From: Frankiales bacterium | GTDB taxonomy: Bacteria > Actinomycetota > Actinomycetes > Mycobacteriales > SCTD01 | Assembly (NCBI GenBank): GCA_025965755.1 | Contig: JAOPWI010000309.1 | Coordinates: forward strand, 1-23,083 | Length of the DNA: 23,083 bases | Reading direction: 5' to 3' | Shown: in pieces, positions 1 through 6,311 of the stretch | Layout: each line of letters begins with the position of its first letter | Position numbering within the stretch: the first letter of the stretch is position 1 | Notes under the pieces: model-generated | What the model was told of the DNA's origin: nothing | Database searches by the model: none | The model's input: only the letters and a program-made list of their open reading frames with translations | Program-made: the position numbers and the translations under genes

Positions 1-127
1 CGAGGTCAACGGCGGGGCGTTCAACCCGGCCGCGCCGTTCGGCGGCTACAAGCAGTCCGGCATCGGGCGCGAGGGCGGCACGTACGGCCTCGAGGAGTTC
101 CTGGAGACCAAGGCCATCCAGCGCTAG
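1..127 (+). CDS. Aldehyde dehydrogenase, C-terminal end (partial)
   Basis: Only the last 41 residues are in the window; the gene begins upstream. Translation in the frame starting at base 2 contains the stretch AAPFGGYKQSGIGREGG followed by GLEEFLETKAIQR and a TAG stop at 125-127. The FGGxKxSGxGRExG block followed by a YxxTK-like end is the characteristic C-terminus of NAD(P)-dependent aldehyde dehydrogenases, where it lies next to the substrate tunnel. The family oxidises aldehydes to acids, which would fit with the acyl-CoA catabolic genes downstream. The substrate cannot be inferred because the catalytic Cys/Glu region is outside the window. A strong hairpin starts 12 bases after the stop. 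Confidence 0.93.
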   Translation, partial: EVNGGAFNPAAPFGGYKQSGIGREGGTYGLEEFLETKAIQR

Positions 128-357
128 AAGCGCTCTGCGCCGAGCCCGGTCCCCTCGGGGCCGGGCTCGGCTCTTGTCCGCGGCGGGAAGACCGGGGCCC
201 GGCGCTGGAGGAACGCCGTCACGCCCTCGACGTTCTCGGGGCCACCGAGCAGGCCGTTCTGCACCTGCTCCTCGTGCTGCAGCGTCGCCTCCAGGGCGGC
301 CGCCGCCCCGGCGTGCAGGGCCTGCTTCGTGCGGGCGAGTAGCGCGTGGTGCGGCAG
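124..357 (-). pseudogene. Enoyl-CoA hydratase/isomerase C-terminal remnant
   Basis: The minus strand encodes, from about base 350 down to 188, a segment reading ALLARTKQALHAG then ALEATLQHEEQVQNGL then GVTAFLQRRAPVF. This is the usual C-terminal pattern of the crotonase superfamily (a TKxAL helix, an E-rich helix, the GxxAFLxKRxPxF end). Only about 55 of the family's roughly 260 residues are present. No start codon or N-terminal crotonase fold lies upstream in this frame; the sequence there is used in another frame by a zinc-finger ORF. The frame then runs through the terminator hairpin and ends at a TAG at 124-126, so the original stop appears to be lost. The oxyanion-hole residues are absent, so it cannot be a working hydratase. 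I infer a deletion or recombination remnant. Confidence 0.72.
139..171 (+). terminator. Hairpin terminator after the aldehyde dehydrogenase
   Basis: An 11-bp perfect stem (GCCGAGCCCGG at 139-149 with CCGGGCTCGGC at 161-171) continues, past one unpaired T, as CCCC/GGGG closing a TC loop. The sequence TCTTGT follows directly, a short T-rich tail. Position and strength fit a factor-independent terminator for the plus-strand aldehyde dehydrogenase gene. The same bases are translated on the minus strand as the last residues of the hydratase remnant. Confidence 0.7.
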
Positions 358-497
358 TCCCCGCAGCGGCGGCGGCGGCCCGGGTTGTGCGCCTCGCAGT
401 TCTCGCAGGCCCAGTCGGTGGGGACGGGCTCGGCGGGGCGCAGCCGACGGGCGGGCGTGGTGTGCCGGATGGCCAGGGCGCCAGGCGTGGGAGTCAT
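219..497 (-). CDS. Small RanBP2-type zinc-finger protein (C-terminus probably altered)
   Basis: The ORF starts at an ATG at 497-495 preceded by a good ribosome-binding sequence (GAGGAG, about 7 bases spacer) and encodes 92 residues. Residues 29-48 match the RanBP2-type zinc-finger pattern W-x-C-x2-C-x3-N-x6-C-x2-C exactly (W29, C31, C34, N38, C45, C48), with an RRRR run before the third Cys. In this family the finger binds ubiquitin or single-stranded RNA in eukaryotes; the bacterial role is unknown. After about residue 50 the protein is Arg/Cys/Pro-rich and low in complexity because it reads the hydratase remnant out of frame. The functional protein is therefore probably only about the first 50-55 residues. 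The start and finger look real; the C-terminus does not. Confidence 0.55.
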   Translation of the reverse strand: MTPTPGALAIRHTTPARRLRPAEPVPTDWACENCEAHNPGRRRRCGDCRTTRYSPARSRPCTPGRRPPWRRRCSTRSRCRTACSVAPRTSRA

Positions 498-558
498 GGC
501 ACCGCTCCTCAGGGTCGTGGTGGTGGAGACCCCAGCCTGCGTGGTGTGCATTGCCGAC

Positions 559-577
559 AGGTGTCCACGAGGTGTCC
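559..577. repeat. Two 8-bp direct repeats one helical turn apart
   Basis: AGGTGTCC occurs at 559-566 and again at 570-577, an 11-bp period. The pair lies in the space between the minus-strand zinc-finger ORF (start 497) and the plus-strand MBL hydrolase (start 630), upstream of both. Spacing by one helical turn is what a dimeric or tandem DNA-binding regulator would use, but no regulator is identified. The rest of 498-629 shows no ORF I can support and no clear promoter. Confidence 0.35.
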
Positions 578-629
578 GTCCTGAGGCCCGGTCCGCGCGG
601 CGCCCAGGGCCGTCCGGTAGACACCGTCC

Positions 630-1658
630 ATGACCTCGTACACCCCCTCGAGCACGGCCTGGACCGAGCCTGGCGCGTACGAGGTGGCGCCCGGCGTCCA
701 CCGCGTCCCGCTGCCGCTTCCCAACGACGGCCTGCGCGCCGTCAACGTCTACGTGCTGTCGACCGACGACGGCCTGGTCCTCGTCGACGGCGGCTGGGCC
801 ATTCCGGAGTCGCGCGATCTGCTCGCGCAGAGCCTGTCCGACCTGGGAGCCGGCCTCGGCGACATCCGCCGCTTTCTGGTGACCCACGTGCACCGCGACC
901 ACTACACGCAGGCCGTGTCGGTGCGCCGCGAGTTCGGCGCGCGGGTCGGGCTGGGCATCGGCGAGCGGCCGACTCTGGAGTTGCTGAACGACCCGGACCG
1001 CCACCCGATGGAGAACCAGGCGACCGCGCTGCGGACGCTCGGGGCCAGCGCGCTGGCTGAGTCGATCGCCGCGCACACGGCCGACCGGCGGCACTACAAG
1101 GCCGAGTGGGAGATGCCGGACGAGTGGCTCCAGGAGGGCCCGCTGGATCTGCCGGGCGGGCGCACGCTGCACGCCGTCGCCACTCCCGGCCACACCACCG
1201 GCCACCTGGTCTTCCACGACCTGGAGGCCGGGCTGCTGTTCGCCGGTGACCACGTGCTGCCGACCATCACGCCGTCCATCGGTTTCCAGCCGGTCATGGC
1301 GCCGGACCCGCTCGGGGCGTTCCTGCGCTCGCTGGTCCTGGTGCGCAGCCGGCCGGACGCGATGCTGCTGCCCGCCCACGGCGCCGTCACCCCGAGCGTG
1401 CACGCCCGCGTCGACCAGCTCCTGGAGCACCACGCCCAGCGCCTGGACGAGACGCTCGAGGCGGCCTCGCAGGGAGCGACCACGGCGTACGAGGTGGCCG
1501 GCATCCTGCGCTGGACCCGCCGGCTGACTCAGCTGGCCGACATGGACGTGTTCAACCAGATGCTGGCCGTCTTCGAGACCGGCGCGCACCTGGACCTGCT
1601 GGCCCTGCAGGGCCGGCTGACGGTCAGCGTCGAGGACGGCATGCGCCGCTTCACCTGA
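630..1658 (+). CDS. MBL-fold metallo-hydrolase
   Basis: The 342-residue product belongs to the metallo-beta-lactamase fold superfamily, whose members hydrolyse thioesters, esters, lactams or phosphodiesters with two metal ions. The metal-binding signature HxHxDH is present as HVHRDH (H86, H88, D90, H91), followed by PGHTTGH (H188), AGD (D207) and PAHG (H250), so the full dinuclear site is intact. The C-terminal roughly 80 residues are helical and resemble the extra winged-helix-like domain of LACTB2/glyoxalase II-type members. There is no signal peptide, so it is probably cytoplasmic. The ATG at 630 has no convincing ribosome-binding site. Its 3' end overlaps the convergent transporter gene by 8 bases. 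A thioesterase role would fit the acyl-CoA context, but this is inference. Confidence 0.9.
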   Translation: MTSYTPSSTAWTEPGAYEVAPGVHRVPLPLPNDGLRAVNVYVLSTDDGLVLVDGGWAIPESRDLLAQSLSDLGAGLGDIRRFLVTHVHRDHYTQAVSVRREFGARVGLGIGERPTLELLNDPDRHPMENQATALRTLGASALAESIAAHTADRRHYKAEWEMPDEWLQEGPLDLPGGRTLHAVATPGHTTGHLVFHDLEAGLLFAGDHVLPTITPSIGFQPVMAPDPLGAFLRSLVLVRSRPDAMLLPAHGAVTPSVHARVDQLLEHHAQRLDETLEAASQGATTAYEVAGILRWTRRLTQLADMDVFNQMLAVFETGAHLDLLALQGRLTVSVEDGMRRFT

Positions 1659-2826
1659 CGGTGGTCGGCGTCCGCACCAGGGCGACCACCAGGCTCGCGG
1701 CGATCCCGATGACGAGCGACCCGGCGAACGCGGGCAGATAGCTGTCGGTCGTCGTGATGAGCCGCCCGGCCAGCGGTGGGCCGACGAACGAGCCCAGCGC
1801 CGCGGACGTGTAGAGCACGCCGAGCAGGCCGCCGAGCCCCTGCACGCCGAAGAACTCCGCCATCAGCGGCGGCCCGAGCGCCACGAAACCGCCGTAGCCG
1901 ACGCCGAGCACCACCGCGAAGAGGACCAGCCGCGGATAGCCGGGGCCGCCCAGCAGCAGCAGGAAGCTGGCGGCCATGGCGACGTAGCAGCCCTGATAGG
2001 TGCGCAGCACGCCCACCCGGGCGGCCGCGGCGCCCAGGGCGAGGCGGCCGACCACGCTGGCCGCCCCGATCAGCCCGACCAGCCCGGCGGCAGCCACCTC
2101 CCCGGTGCCCCGCGTCTCGGCGTAGCCGGGCAGGTGCACGAACGGCACGAACAGCGCGATCGAGAGCAGCAGCCCGGCGGCGTACAGCCGCAGATAGGTG
2201 GCCGTGCGCAGCCGCGGGCCGAGCCGCACCGGCTCGGCGGTGGCGACCACGGGCGCGCCCCGCACCAGCAGCGCGCACAGCAGCAGCGACGCGGTGCCGG
2301 CGACGGCCAGGACGAGGTACGCGTCGCGCCAGCCGACCTGGCCGACCAGCGCCGCCGACAGCGGCGCGACGAGCAGCGTGCCCAGGCCGATGCCGGAGAC
2401 GGCGACGCCCACGGCGAGGGTGCGCCGGTGCTCGAACCACCCGCCGACGACCGCGACCAGCGGAACGTAGCTGCACGCCACCGCGAGCCCGACCCCCAGA
2501 CCGTGGCCGAGGTAGGCCTGCCAGAGGCTGGTCGCCTGCGACGTCAGCAGCAGCCCGAGGCCGAGCGAGACGGCACCCACCAGCACGACCCGGCGCGGAC
2601 CGAACCGGTCGACCGCCGGCCCGGCCAGCCCGCCGAGCGCGAACAGCGCCAGCGTCGTCAGGGAGAACACCGCCGACGTCTCGCCGAGGCCGGTGCCCAG
2701 CTCGTCGCGCATCGGCAGCAGGAACGCGCTGAAGCTGTAGGCGACCCCGAAACCCGTGAACATCGCCAGAAAGGCCACCGCGCACATGCGCCAGGCCTGG
2801 ACCCCGTCCCGCTGCAGCTCTGCCAT
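1651..2826 (-). CDS. MFS transporter, 12-helix, monocarboxylate/OFA-like
   Basis: The 391-residue product has about 12 hydrophobic segments in two halves split by a polar loop near residues 193-212. The first cytoplasmic loop carries DRFGPRR (residues 73-79), the MFS motif A position, and the fourth/fifth segment region GWFEHRRTLAVGVAVSGIGLG resembles monocarboxylate/oxalate-formate-type members. It would sit in the inner membrane and move an organic acid or a drug-like compound by secondary transport; the substrate is not shown. It is divergent from the TetR gene with only 54 bases between starts, so control by that regulator is likely. The ATG at 2826 has a -10-like TAGGTT 6 bases upstream and no ribosome-binding site, suggesting a leaderless mRNA. 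Confidence 0.9.
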   Translation of the reverse strand: MAELQRDGVQAWRMCAVAFLAMFTGFGVAYSFSAFLLPMRDELGTGLGETSAVFSLTTLALFALGGLAGPAVDRFGPRRVVLVGAVSLGLGLLLTSQATSLWQAYLGHGLGVGLAVACSYVPLVAVVGGWFEHRRTLAVGVAVSGIGLGTLLVAPLSAALVGQVGWRDAYLVLAVAGTASLLLCALLVRGAPVVATAEPVRLGPRLRTATYLRLYAAGLLLSIALFVPFVHLPGYAETRGTGEVAAAGLVGLIGAASVVGRLALGAAAARVGVLRTYQGCYVAMAASFLLLLGGPGYPRLVLFAVVLGVGYGGFVALGPPLMAEFFGVQGLGGLLGVLYTSAALGSFVGPPLAGRLITTTDSYLPAFAGSLVIGIAASLVVALVRTPTTVR

Positions 2827-2832
2827 GCGGGC

Positions 2833-2838
2833 AACCTA
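2833..2838 (-). promoter_or_regulatory. Leaderless -10 element for the MFS gene
   Basis: On the minus strand TAGGTT ends 6 bases before the ATG, so transcription would begin at or next to the start codon. No good -35 is seen. The match to the actinobacterial TANNNT -10 is exact; promoter activity is inferred. Confidence 0.45.
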
Positions 2839-2845
2839 AGGCCAC

Positions 2846-2873
2846 TTGACACGCAGCCCTTCTATGTCAGGCT
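2846..2873 (+). promoter_or_regulatory. Promoter and possible operator of the TetR gene
   Basis: A perfect -35 hexamer TTGACA (2846-2851) is followed after 16 bases by CAGGCT (2868-2873), and 7 bases later by the GTG start at 2881, giving a leaderless transcript. An inverted repeat TGACA (2847-2851)/TGTCA (2865-2869) with a 13-base spacer overlaps both hexamers. This is where an autorepressing TetR dimer could bind, and it also abuts the transporter promoter. The operator call is weak because the arms are only 5 bp. Confidence 0.5.
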
Positions 2874-2880
2874 CCGTGGC

Positions 2881-3459
2881 GTGAGTCACACCCGTACGGC
2901 CTTGCTGGACGCCGCTCACGCCGCCGTGGTCGGGCCGGGGTGGGCGAAGGTGCGCATGGCCGACGTCGCCGCGGCGGCGGGGGTCAGCCGGCAGACGCTC
3001 TACGCGGAGTTCGGCTCCAAGGACGGCCTGGCCCAGGCTCTGGCCCTGCGCGAGGCGGCCCGGTTCGTCGACGGTGCCGAGTCGGTCCTGACCGGTCACG
3101 AGGGCACGCCCGCGGAGGCCGTCGCCGCCTGCACCGAGTGGACGCTGACCCAGGCCGCCGACGACCCGCTCATCAAGGCGGTGCTCACCGACGAGGGCGC
3201 CGACGGCCTCCTGCCGTTGCTCACCACCCGCTCCGAGCAGCTGCTCGGGGCGGTCGCCGACCGCAACGTCGCCTACCTCAGCGAGCACTGGCCCGGCCTG
3301 CCCGCGGACGAGCTGGCGTTCGTGGGCGACGTGCTCGTCCGGCTGACCGTCAGCCACATCGTCTCGCCCGCCGAGCCGCCCGCCGTGACCGCACGCCGCT
3401 TTGCCCATCTCGTGGACCGCTTGCTTCCGACCGACCTCACCTCTGGAGACGCCCGATGA
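2881..3459 (+). CDS. TetR/AcrR-family transcriptional regulator
   Basis: The 192-residue product has an N-terminal helix-turn-helix at about residues 25-46 (RMADVAAAAGVSRQTLYAEF, then GSKDGL), the standard TetR DNA-binding pattern with the YxxFxSKxxL end. The C-terminal two thirds are helical, as expected for a ligand-binding and dimerisation domain. The GTG start is chosen because upstream in-frame sequence is the intergenic promoter and because it sits 7 bases after a -10-like hexamer. It is divergent from the MFS gene, and its TGA overlaps the ATG of the diiron gene, so repressor and enzyme are translationally coupled. It probably controls these neighbours and itself. The ligand is unknown; an acyl-CoA or the transported compound would be usual. 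Confidence 0.92.
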   Translation: MSHTRTALLDAAHAAVVGPGWAKVRMADVAAAAGVSRQTLYAEFGSKDGLAQALALREAARFVDGAESVLTGHEGTPAEAVAACTEWTLTQAADDPLIKAVLTDEGADGLLPLLTTRSEQLLGAVADRNVAYLSEHWPGLPADELAFVGDVLVRLTVSHIVSPAEPPAVTARRFAHLVDRLLPTDLTSGDAR

Positions 3460-4586
3460 GCACGTTCGACAAGTACGTCATCCCCACGACCGTCGACGCC
3501 ACGTGGGATGTGCCCATGGCCGGCGACGCGCGGTTCACGTGGGAGTACGACAACGGGCGTGACCGGCTGCTCGCGCTGTACCAGAAGGGCAAGGACAAGC
3601 AGTGGGACCAGACGTCGCGCATCGACTGGTCGCTCGAGGTCGACCCCTACGACAGCCTGGGCCTGCCGGATGAGGTCTCGCCGATCTTCGGCTCACCCAT
3701 CTGGGACAAGATGAGCGTCGGCCAGCGCGCCGAGCTCAAGCGCAACCAGGCGGCCTGGCAGTTCAGCCAGTTCCTGCACGGCGAGCAGGGCGCGATGATC
3801 TGCTCCGCGCGGATCGTGGAGTCGGTGCCCGACCTGGACTCCAAGTTCTACGCCGCGACGCAGACGATGGACGAGGCCCGTCACGCGGAGACCTACGCCC
3901 GCTTCCTGCAGGAGAAGATCGGCGTGGTCTTCCCCATCAACGACAACCTGGCGAAGCTGCTCGAGGAGACCCTGCGCGACAGCCGCTGGGACATGCCCTA
4001 CCTCGGCATGCAGGTGCTCATCGAGGGCCTGGCGCTGGCGGCCTTCGGCCTGCTGCGCGACATGACCACCAAGCCGCTGCCCAAGCAGATCCTCGCCTAC
4101 GTCATGCAGGACGAGGCCCGCCACGTCGCCTTCGGCCGGCTGGCCCTCAAGGACGCCTACAAGGAGCTGTCGAGCAAGGAGCGGGACGAGCGCGAGGAGT
4201 TCGTCGTGGAGGCCTGCTACCTCATGCGCGACCGCATCCGCGGGCGCGAGGTCTGGGAGACCGTCGGGCTGGACACCAAGGAGTGCGACGCCTACGTGGA
4301 CCAGAGCGAGTTCCAGCAGATGTTCCGCAACCACCTGTTCACCCGCATCGTGCCGATCGTCAAGGACATCGGCCTGTGGGGGCCGAAGGTGCAGCGGGCC
4401 TACCACGACATGGGCGTGTTCGAGATGGGCGACGCCAACCTCGACCAGCTGATGAAGGGCGACGAGGACATCGCGGAGCAGATCGACCGCGAGAAGGCCG
4501 AGGCGCGCGAGGTCGAGGTCCGCATCGGCGAGATCGAGCAGACCATCCGGATCGGCGCGGACGAGGTTCCCGTCGCCGTCGACTGA
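3456..4586 (+). CDS. Ferritin-like diiron-carboxylate protein (putative oxygenase/oxidase)
   Basis: The 376-residue product shows a complete diiron ligand set of the ferritin/ribonucleotide-reductase R2-like fold: E110 (HGEQGA), E140 and H143 (MDEARH), E190 (IEGLA), E220 and H223 (QDEARH). Two Glu-x-x-His motifs about 80 residues apart on helices 2 and 4 are diagnostic. Proteins with this site activate O2 to oxidise, hydroxylate, desaturate or N-oxygenate organic substrates (AurF, R2lox and acyl-ACP desaturases are distant relatives). The exact family cannot be settled by eye. It has no signal peptide, and residues 335-365 are highly charged. The ATG at 3456 is preferred over upstream starts because it overlaps the tetR stop (ATGA). 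A large hairpin follows its stop. I infer an oxygen-dependent step in the local acid catabolism. Confidence 0.85.
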   Translation: MSTFDKYVIPTTVDATWDVPMAGDARFTWEYDNGRDRLLALYQKGKDKQWDQTSRIDWSLEVDPYDSLGLPDEVSPIFGSPIWDKMSVGQRAELKRNQAAWQFSQFLHGEQGAMICSARIVESVPDLDSKFYAATQTMDEARHAETYARFLQEKIGVVFPINDNLAKLLEETLRDSRWDMPYLGMQVLIEGLALAAFGLLRDMTTKPLPKQILAYVMQDEARHVAFGRLALKDAYKELSSKERDEREEFVVEACYLMRDRIRGREVWETVGLDTKECDAYVDQSEFQQMFRNHLFTRIVPIVKDIGLWGPKVQRAYHDMGVFEMGDANLDQLMKGDEDIAEQIDREKAEAREVEVRIGEIEQTIRIGADEVPVAVD

Positions 4587-4596
4587 CGCCCCGCGG

Positions 4597-4641
4597 TCGC
4601 TCGGCCGGGTCGTACCGCTACGGTGCGACTCGGCCGAGCGA
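4597..4641. terminator. 21-bp hairpin between the diiron and thiolase-like genes
   Basis: Bases 4597-4617 pair with 4621-4641 around a three-base loop (CTA, 4618-4620). All 21 pairs form in RNA if two G-U wobbles are allowed (4608-4630 and 4613-4625). It lies 11 bases after the diiron stop and ends 32 bases before the thiolase-like start. No U-run follows directly, though TCCTTTC lies at 4651-4657. It is most simply a terminator or a 3'-end stabiliser for the tetR-diiron mRNA. A TACGGT lying partly in the loop (4619-4624) could also act as a -10 for the downstream genes. Confidence 0.6.
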
Positions 4642-4673
4642 GCGCCCGGTCCGTCCTTTCGAGAGGCGACACG

Positions 4674-5837
4674 GTGAGCGTGCGCGGCAAGGCGTTCGTG
4701 GCCGGGGTGTTCGAGCACCCCCTGCGCGACATCCCTGACAGGTCGACGGCGCAGATCCACGCCGAGGTCGCGGTCGGCGCGCTGGCCGACGCGGGGCTGT
4801 CGATGTCCGACGTCGACGGCTACTTCTGCTCCGGCGACGCCCCAGGTTTCGGGCCGCTGTCCATGGCGGACCACCTCGGCCTCTCGCTGTCCTACATGGA
4901 CACCCTGGAGATGGGCGGCTCGTCCTACGTCGGCCAGGTCGGCCACGCCGCCGCCGCGATCGCCGCCGGCAAGTGCTCGGTCGCGCTCATCACGCTGGCC
5001 GGCCGTCCGCGGCACGAGGCGGTCCGCCGCATGTCGGCGCTGCAGGACTCGCCGGAGGCGCCGTTCGAGCAGCCCTACGGCCCGACCACGGTCTCCATGT
5101 ACGCGCTGGCGGCGCGGCGTCACATGCACGAGTACGGCACCACCAGCGAGCAGCTCGCCGAGGTGAAGGTGGCCGCCTCCCTGCACGCGCAGCACAACCC
5201 GAACGCGCTGCTGCGAAAGCCCGTCACGGTCGAGCAGGTCGTCGGCTCGCGCATGGTGTCGGACCCGCTGCACCTGCTCGACTGCTGCGTCGTCACCGAC
5301 GGCGGCGGCGCGGTCGTCGTCGTCAGCCCCGAGATCGCGCGGTCCCTGCACCGGCCGGTCGCCAAGGTGCTCGGCCATGGCGAGGCGCCCAAGCACAGCA
5401 ACGGCGGGCGGATCGACCTCACGCACACCGGGGCCCTGTGGTCGGGCCCGCGGGCCTTTCAGGAGGCCGGCGTGACCACGGCGGACATCGACTACGCGTC
5501 GATCTACGACTCGTTCACCATCACGGTGCTGCAGACCATCGAGGACCTCGGCTTCTGCGCCAAGGGCGAGGGGGGCCGCTTCGTGCTCGACGGGGCGCTG
5601 CAGGCGCCGTACGGGAAGCTGCCGTTCAACACCGACGGTGGCGGGCTGTGCAACAACCATCCGACCAACCGCGGCGGAATCACGAAGGTGGTGGAGGCGG
5701 TGCGCCAGCTGCGCGGCGAGGCCCATCCGGCGGTGCAGGTTCCCGACTGCCAGATCGCCCTGGCCCACGGCACCGGCGGCTCGCTGGGCACCCGGAGCGG
5801 GAGCGCGACGCTGGTCCTCGGGGTGGCGGACGCATGA
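4674..5837 (+). CDS. Thiolase-superfamily protein lacking the catalytic cysteine (lipid-transfer-protein/Ltp2-like)
   Basis: The 387-residue product has the two-lobed thiolase layout: GMGG-like turns, the AAxxIAAGK helix near 92-100, DxxxxYDSFTI near 272-283, FNTDGGGLCNNHPTNRGG at 318-335 and HGTGGSLGTRSG at 365-376. At the place of the nucleophilic Cys of classical thiolases the sequence reads GGSS (81-84), with no Cys. The HP pair (329-330) is kept, while the C-terminal CxGGG Cys is replaced by H365-GTGG. This pattern is typical of SCP-x/Ltp2-type proteins, some of which are retro-aldolases on beta-hydroxyacyl-CoA. The GTG at 4674 is chosen for its ribosome-binding site GAGAGG 7 bases upstream. 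It overlaps the DUF35 gene (ATGA), a partner that Ltp2 requires. A plain thiolase annotation would be misleading. Confidence 0.85.
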   Translation: MSVRGKAFVAGVFEHPLRDIPDRSTAQIHAEVAVGALADAGLSMSDVDGYFCSGDAPGFGPLSMADHLGLSLSYMDTLEMGGSSYVGQVGHAAAAIAAGKCSVALITLAGRPRHEAVRRMSALQDSPEAPFEQPYGPTTVSMYALAARRHMHEYGTTSEQLAEVKVAASLHAQHNPNALLRKPVTVEQVVGSRMVSDPLHLLDCCVVTDGGGAVVVVSPEIARSLHRPVAKVLGHGEAPKHSNGGRIDLTHTGALWSGPRAFQEAGVTTADIDYASIYDSFTITVLQTIEDLGFCAKGEGGRFVLDGALQAPYGKLPFNTDGGGLCNNHPTNRGGITKVVEAVRQLRGEAHPAVQVPDCQIALAHGTGGSLGTRSGSATLVLGVADA

Positions 5838-6241
5838 GCAGCGGACTGCCTCTGGGCGTGCCCAAGCGCCAGCCCGAGACCGAACACTTCTGGAACGCGA
5901 CCGCGCAGGGCCGGCTGCTGCTGCCCCGGTGCGACGACTGCGACAGCGTCTTCTGGTATCCGCGTGGCATCTGCCCGTTCTGCAGCTCGCTGCGCCTGTC
6001 CTGGGTGGAGGCCAGCGGCCGCGGCCGCATCTACTCCTGGACGTGGAACACCCGCGGTGAGGGCGACTTCTCCGGCGTCGGCCCGTATGCCATCGGCTAC
6101 GTCGAGCTCGAGGAGGGTCCGCGGCTGATGACCAACTTCATCGACGTGGAGCCGTCGCAGCTCGCGGTGGACCTGCCCGTCACCGTCGTCTTCGAGGACA
6201 CCGGCGAGGGCAGCTCGCTGCTCCGCTTCCGCCCGGCCTGA
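5834..6241 (+). CDS. DUF35 zinc-ribbon/OB-fold acyl-CoA-binding protein
   Basis: The 135-residue product begins with a rubredoxin-like zinc ribbon, CDDC (33, 36) and CPFC (47, 50), preceded by FWNATAQGRLLLPRC, and continues as an OB fold (IYSWTWNTRG, PYAIGYVELEEGPRLMTNF). This is the ChsH2-C/DUF35 architecture, which binds acyl-CoA and activates a thiolase-superfamily partner. Known examples include ChsH2(DUF35) with Ltp2 in steroid side-chain cleavage. The ATG at 5834 overlaps the preceding stop, so the two subunits are co-translated in near-equal amounts. All four Cys ligands are present. A terminator hairpin follows 30 bases after its stop. Confidence 0.92.
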   Translation: MSSGLPLGVPKRQPETEHFWNATAQGRLLLPRCDDCDSVFWYPRGICPFCSSLRLSWVEASGRGRIYSWTWNTRGEGDFSGVGPYAIGYVELEEGPRLMTNFIDVEPSQLAVDLPVTVVFEDTGEGSSLLRFRPA

Positions 6242-6271
6242 CCGGGCTCCCGGCCGCACGGGCGGCGAGTG

Positions 6272-6299
6272 GCTCCCGGCGCGCGCACGCGCCGGGAGC
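6272..6299. terminator. Bidirectional hairpin terminator
   Basis: A perfect 12-bp stem (GCTCCCGGCGCG, 6272-6283; complement at 6288-6299) closes a 4-base CGCA loop. It sits between two converging genes, 30 bases after the DUF35 stop and 12 bases from the acyl-CoA dehydrogenase stop at 6312. No T-run flanks it, which is common for terminators in GC-rich actinobacteria. Confidence 0.72.
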
Positions 6300-6311
6300 G
6301 GCGCAGGGCGG

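Noticed and set aside
2940..3455. N-terminal extension of the diiron protein
   Set aside because: The frame is open upstream but reads the tetR gene out of frame. The ATG at 3456 overlapping the tetR stop gives the normal N-terminus.
3693..5768. 691-codon open frame on the minus strand
   Set aside because: It lies antisense to the diiron and thiolase-like genes, has low-complexity His/Arg/Val-rich sequence and no domain. It is a GC-skew shadow.
4674..5837. Classical acetyl-CoA acetyltransferase
   Set aside because: No Cys is present at the nucleophile position and the C-terminal Cys is replaced by His, so biosynthetic or degradative thiolase activity is not supported.
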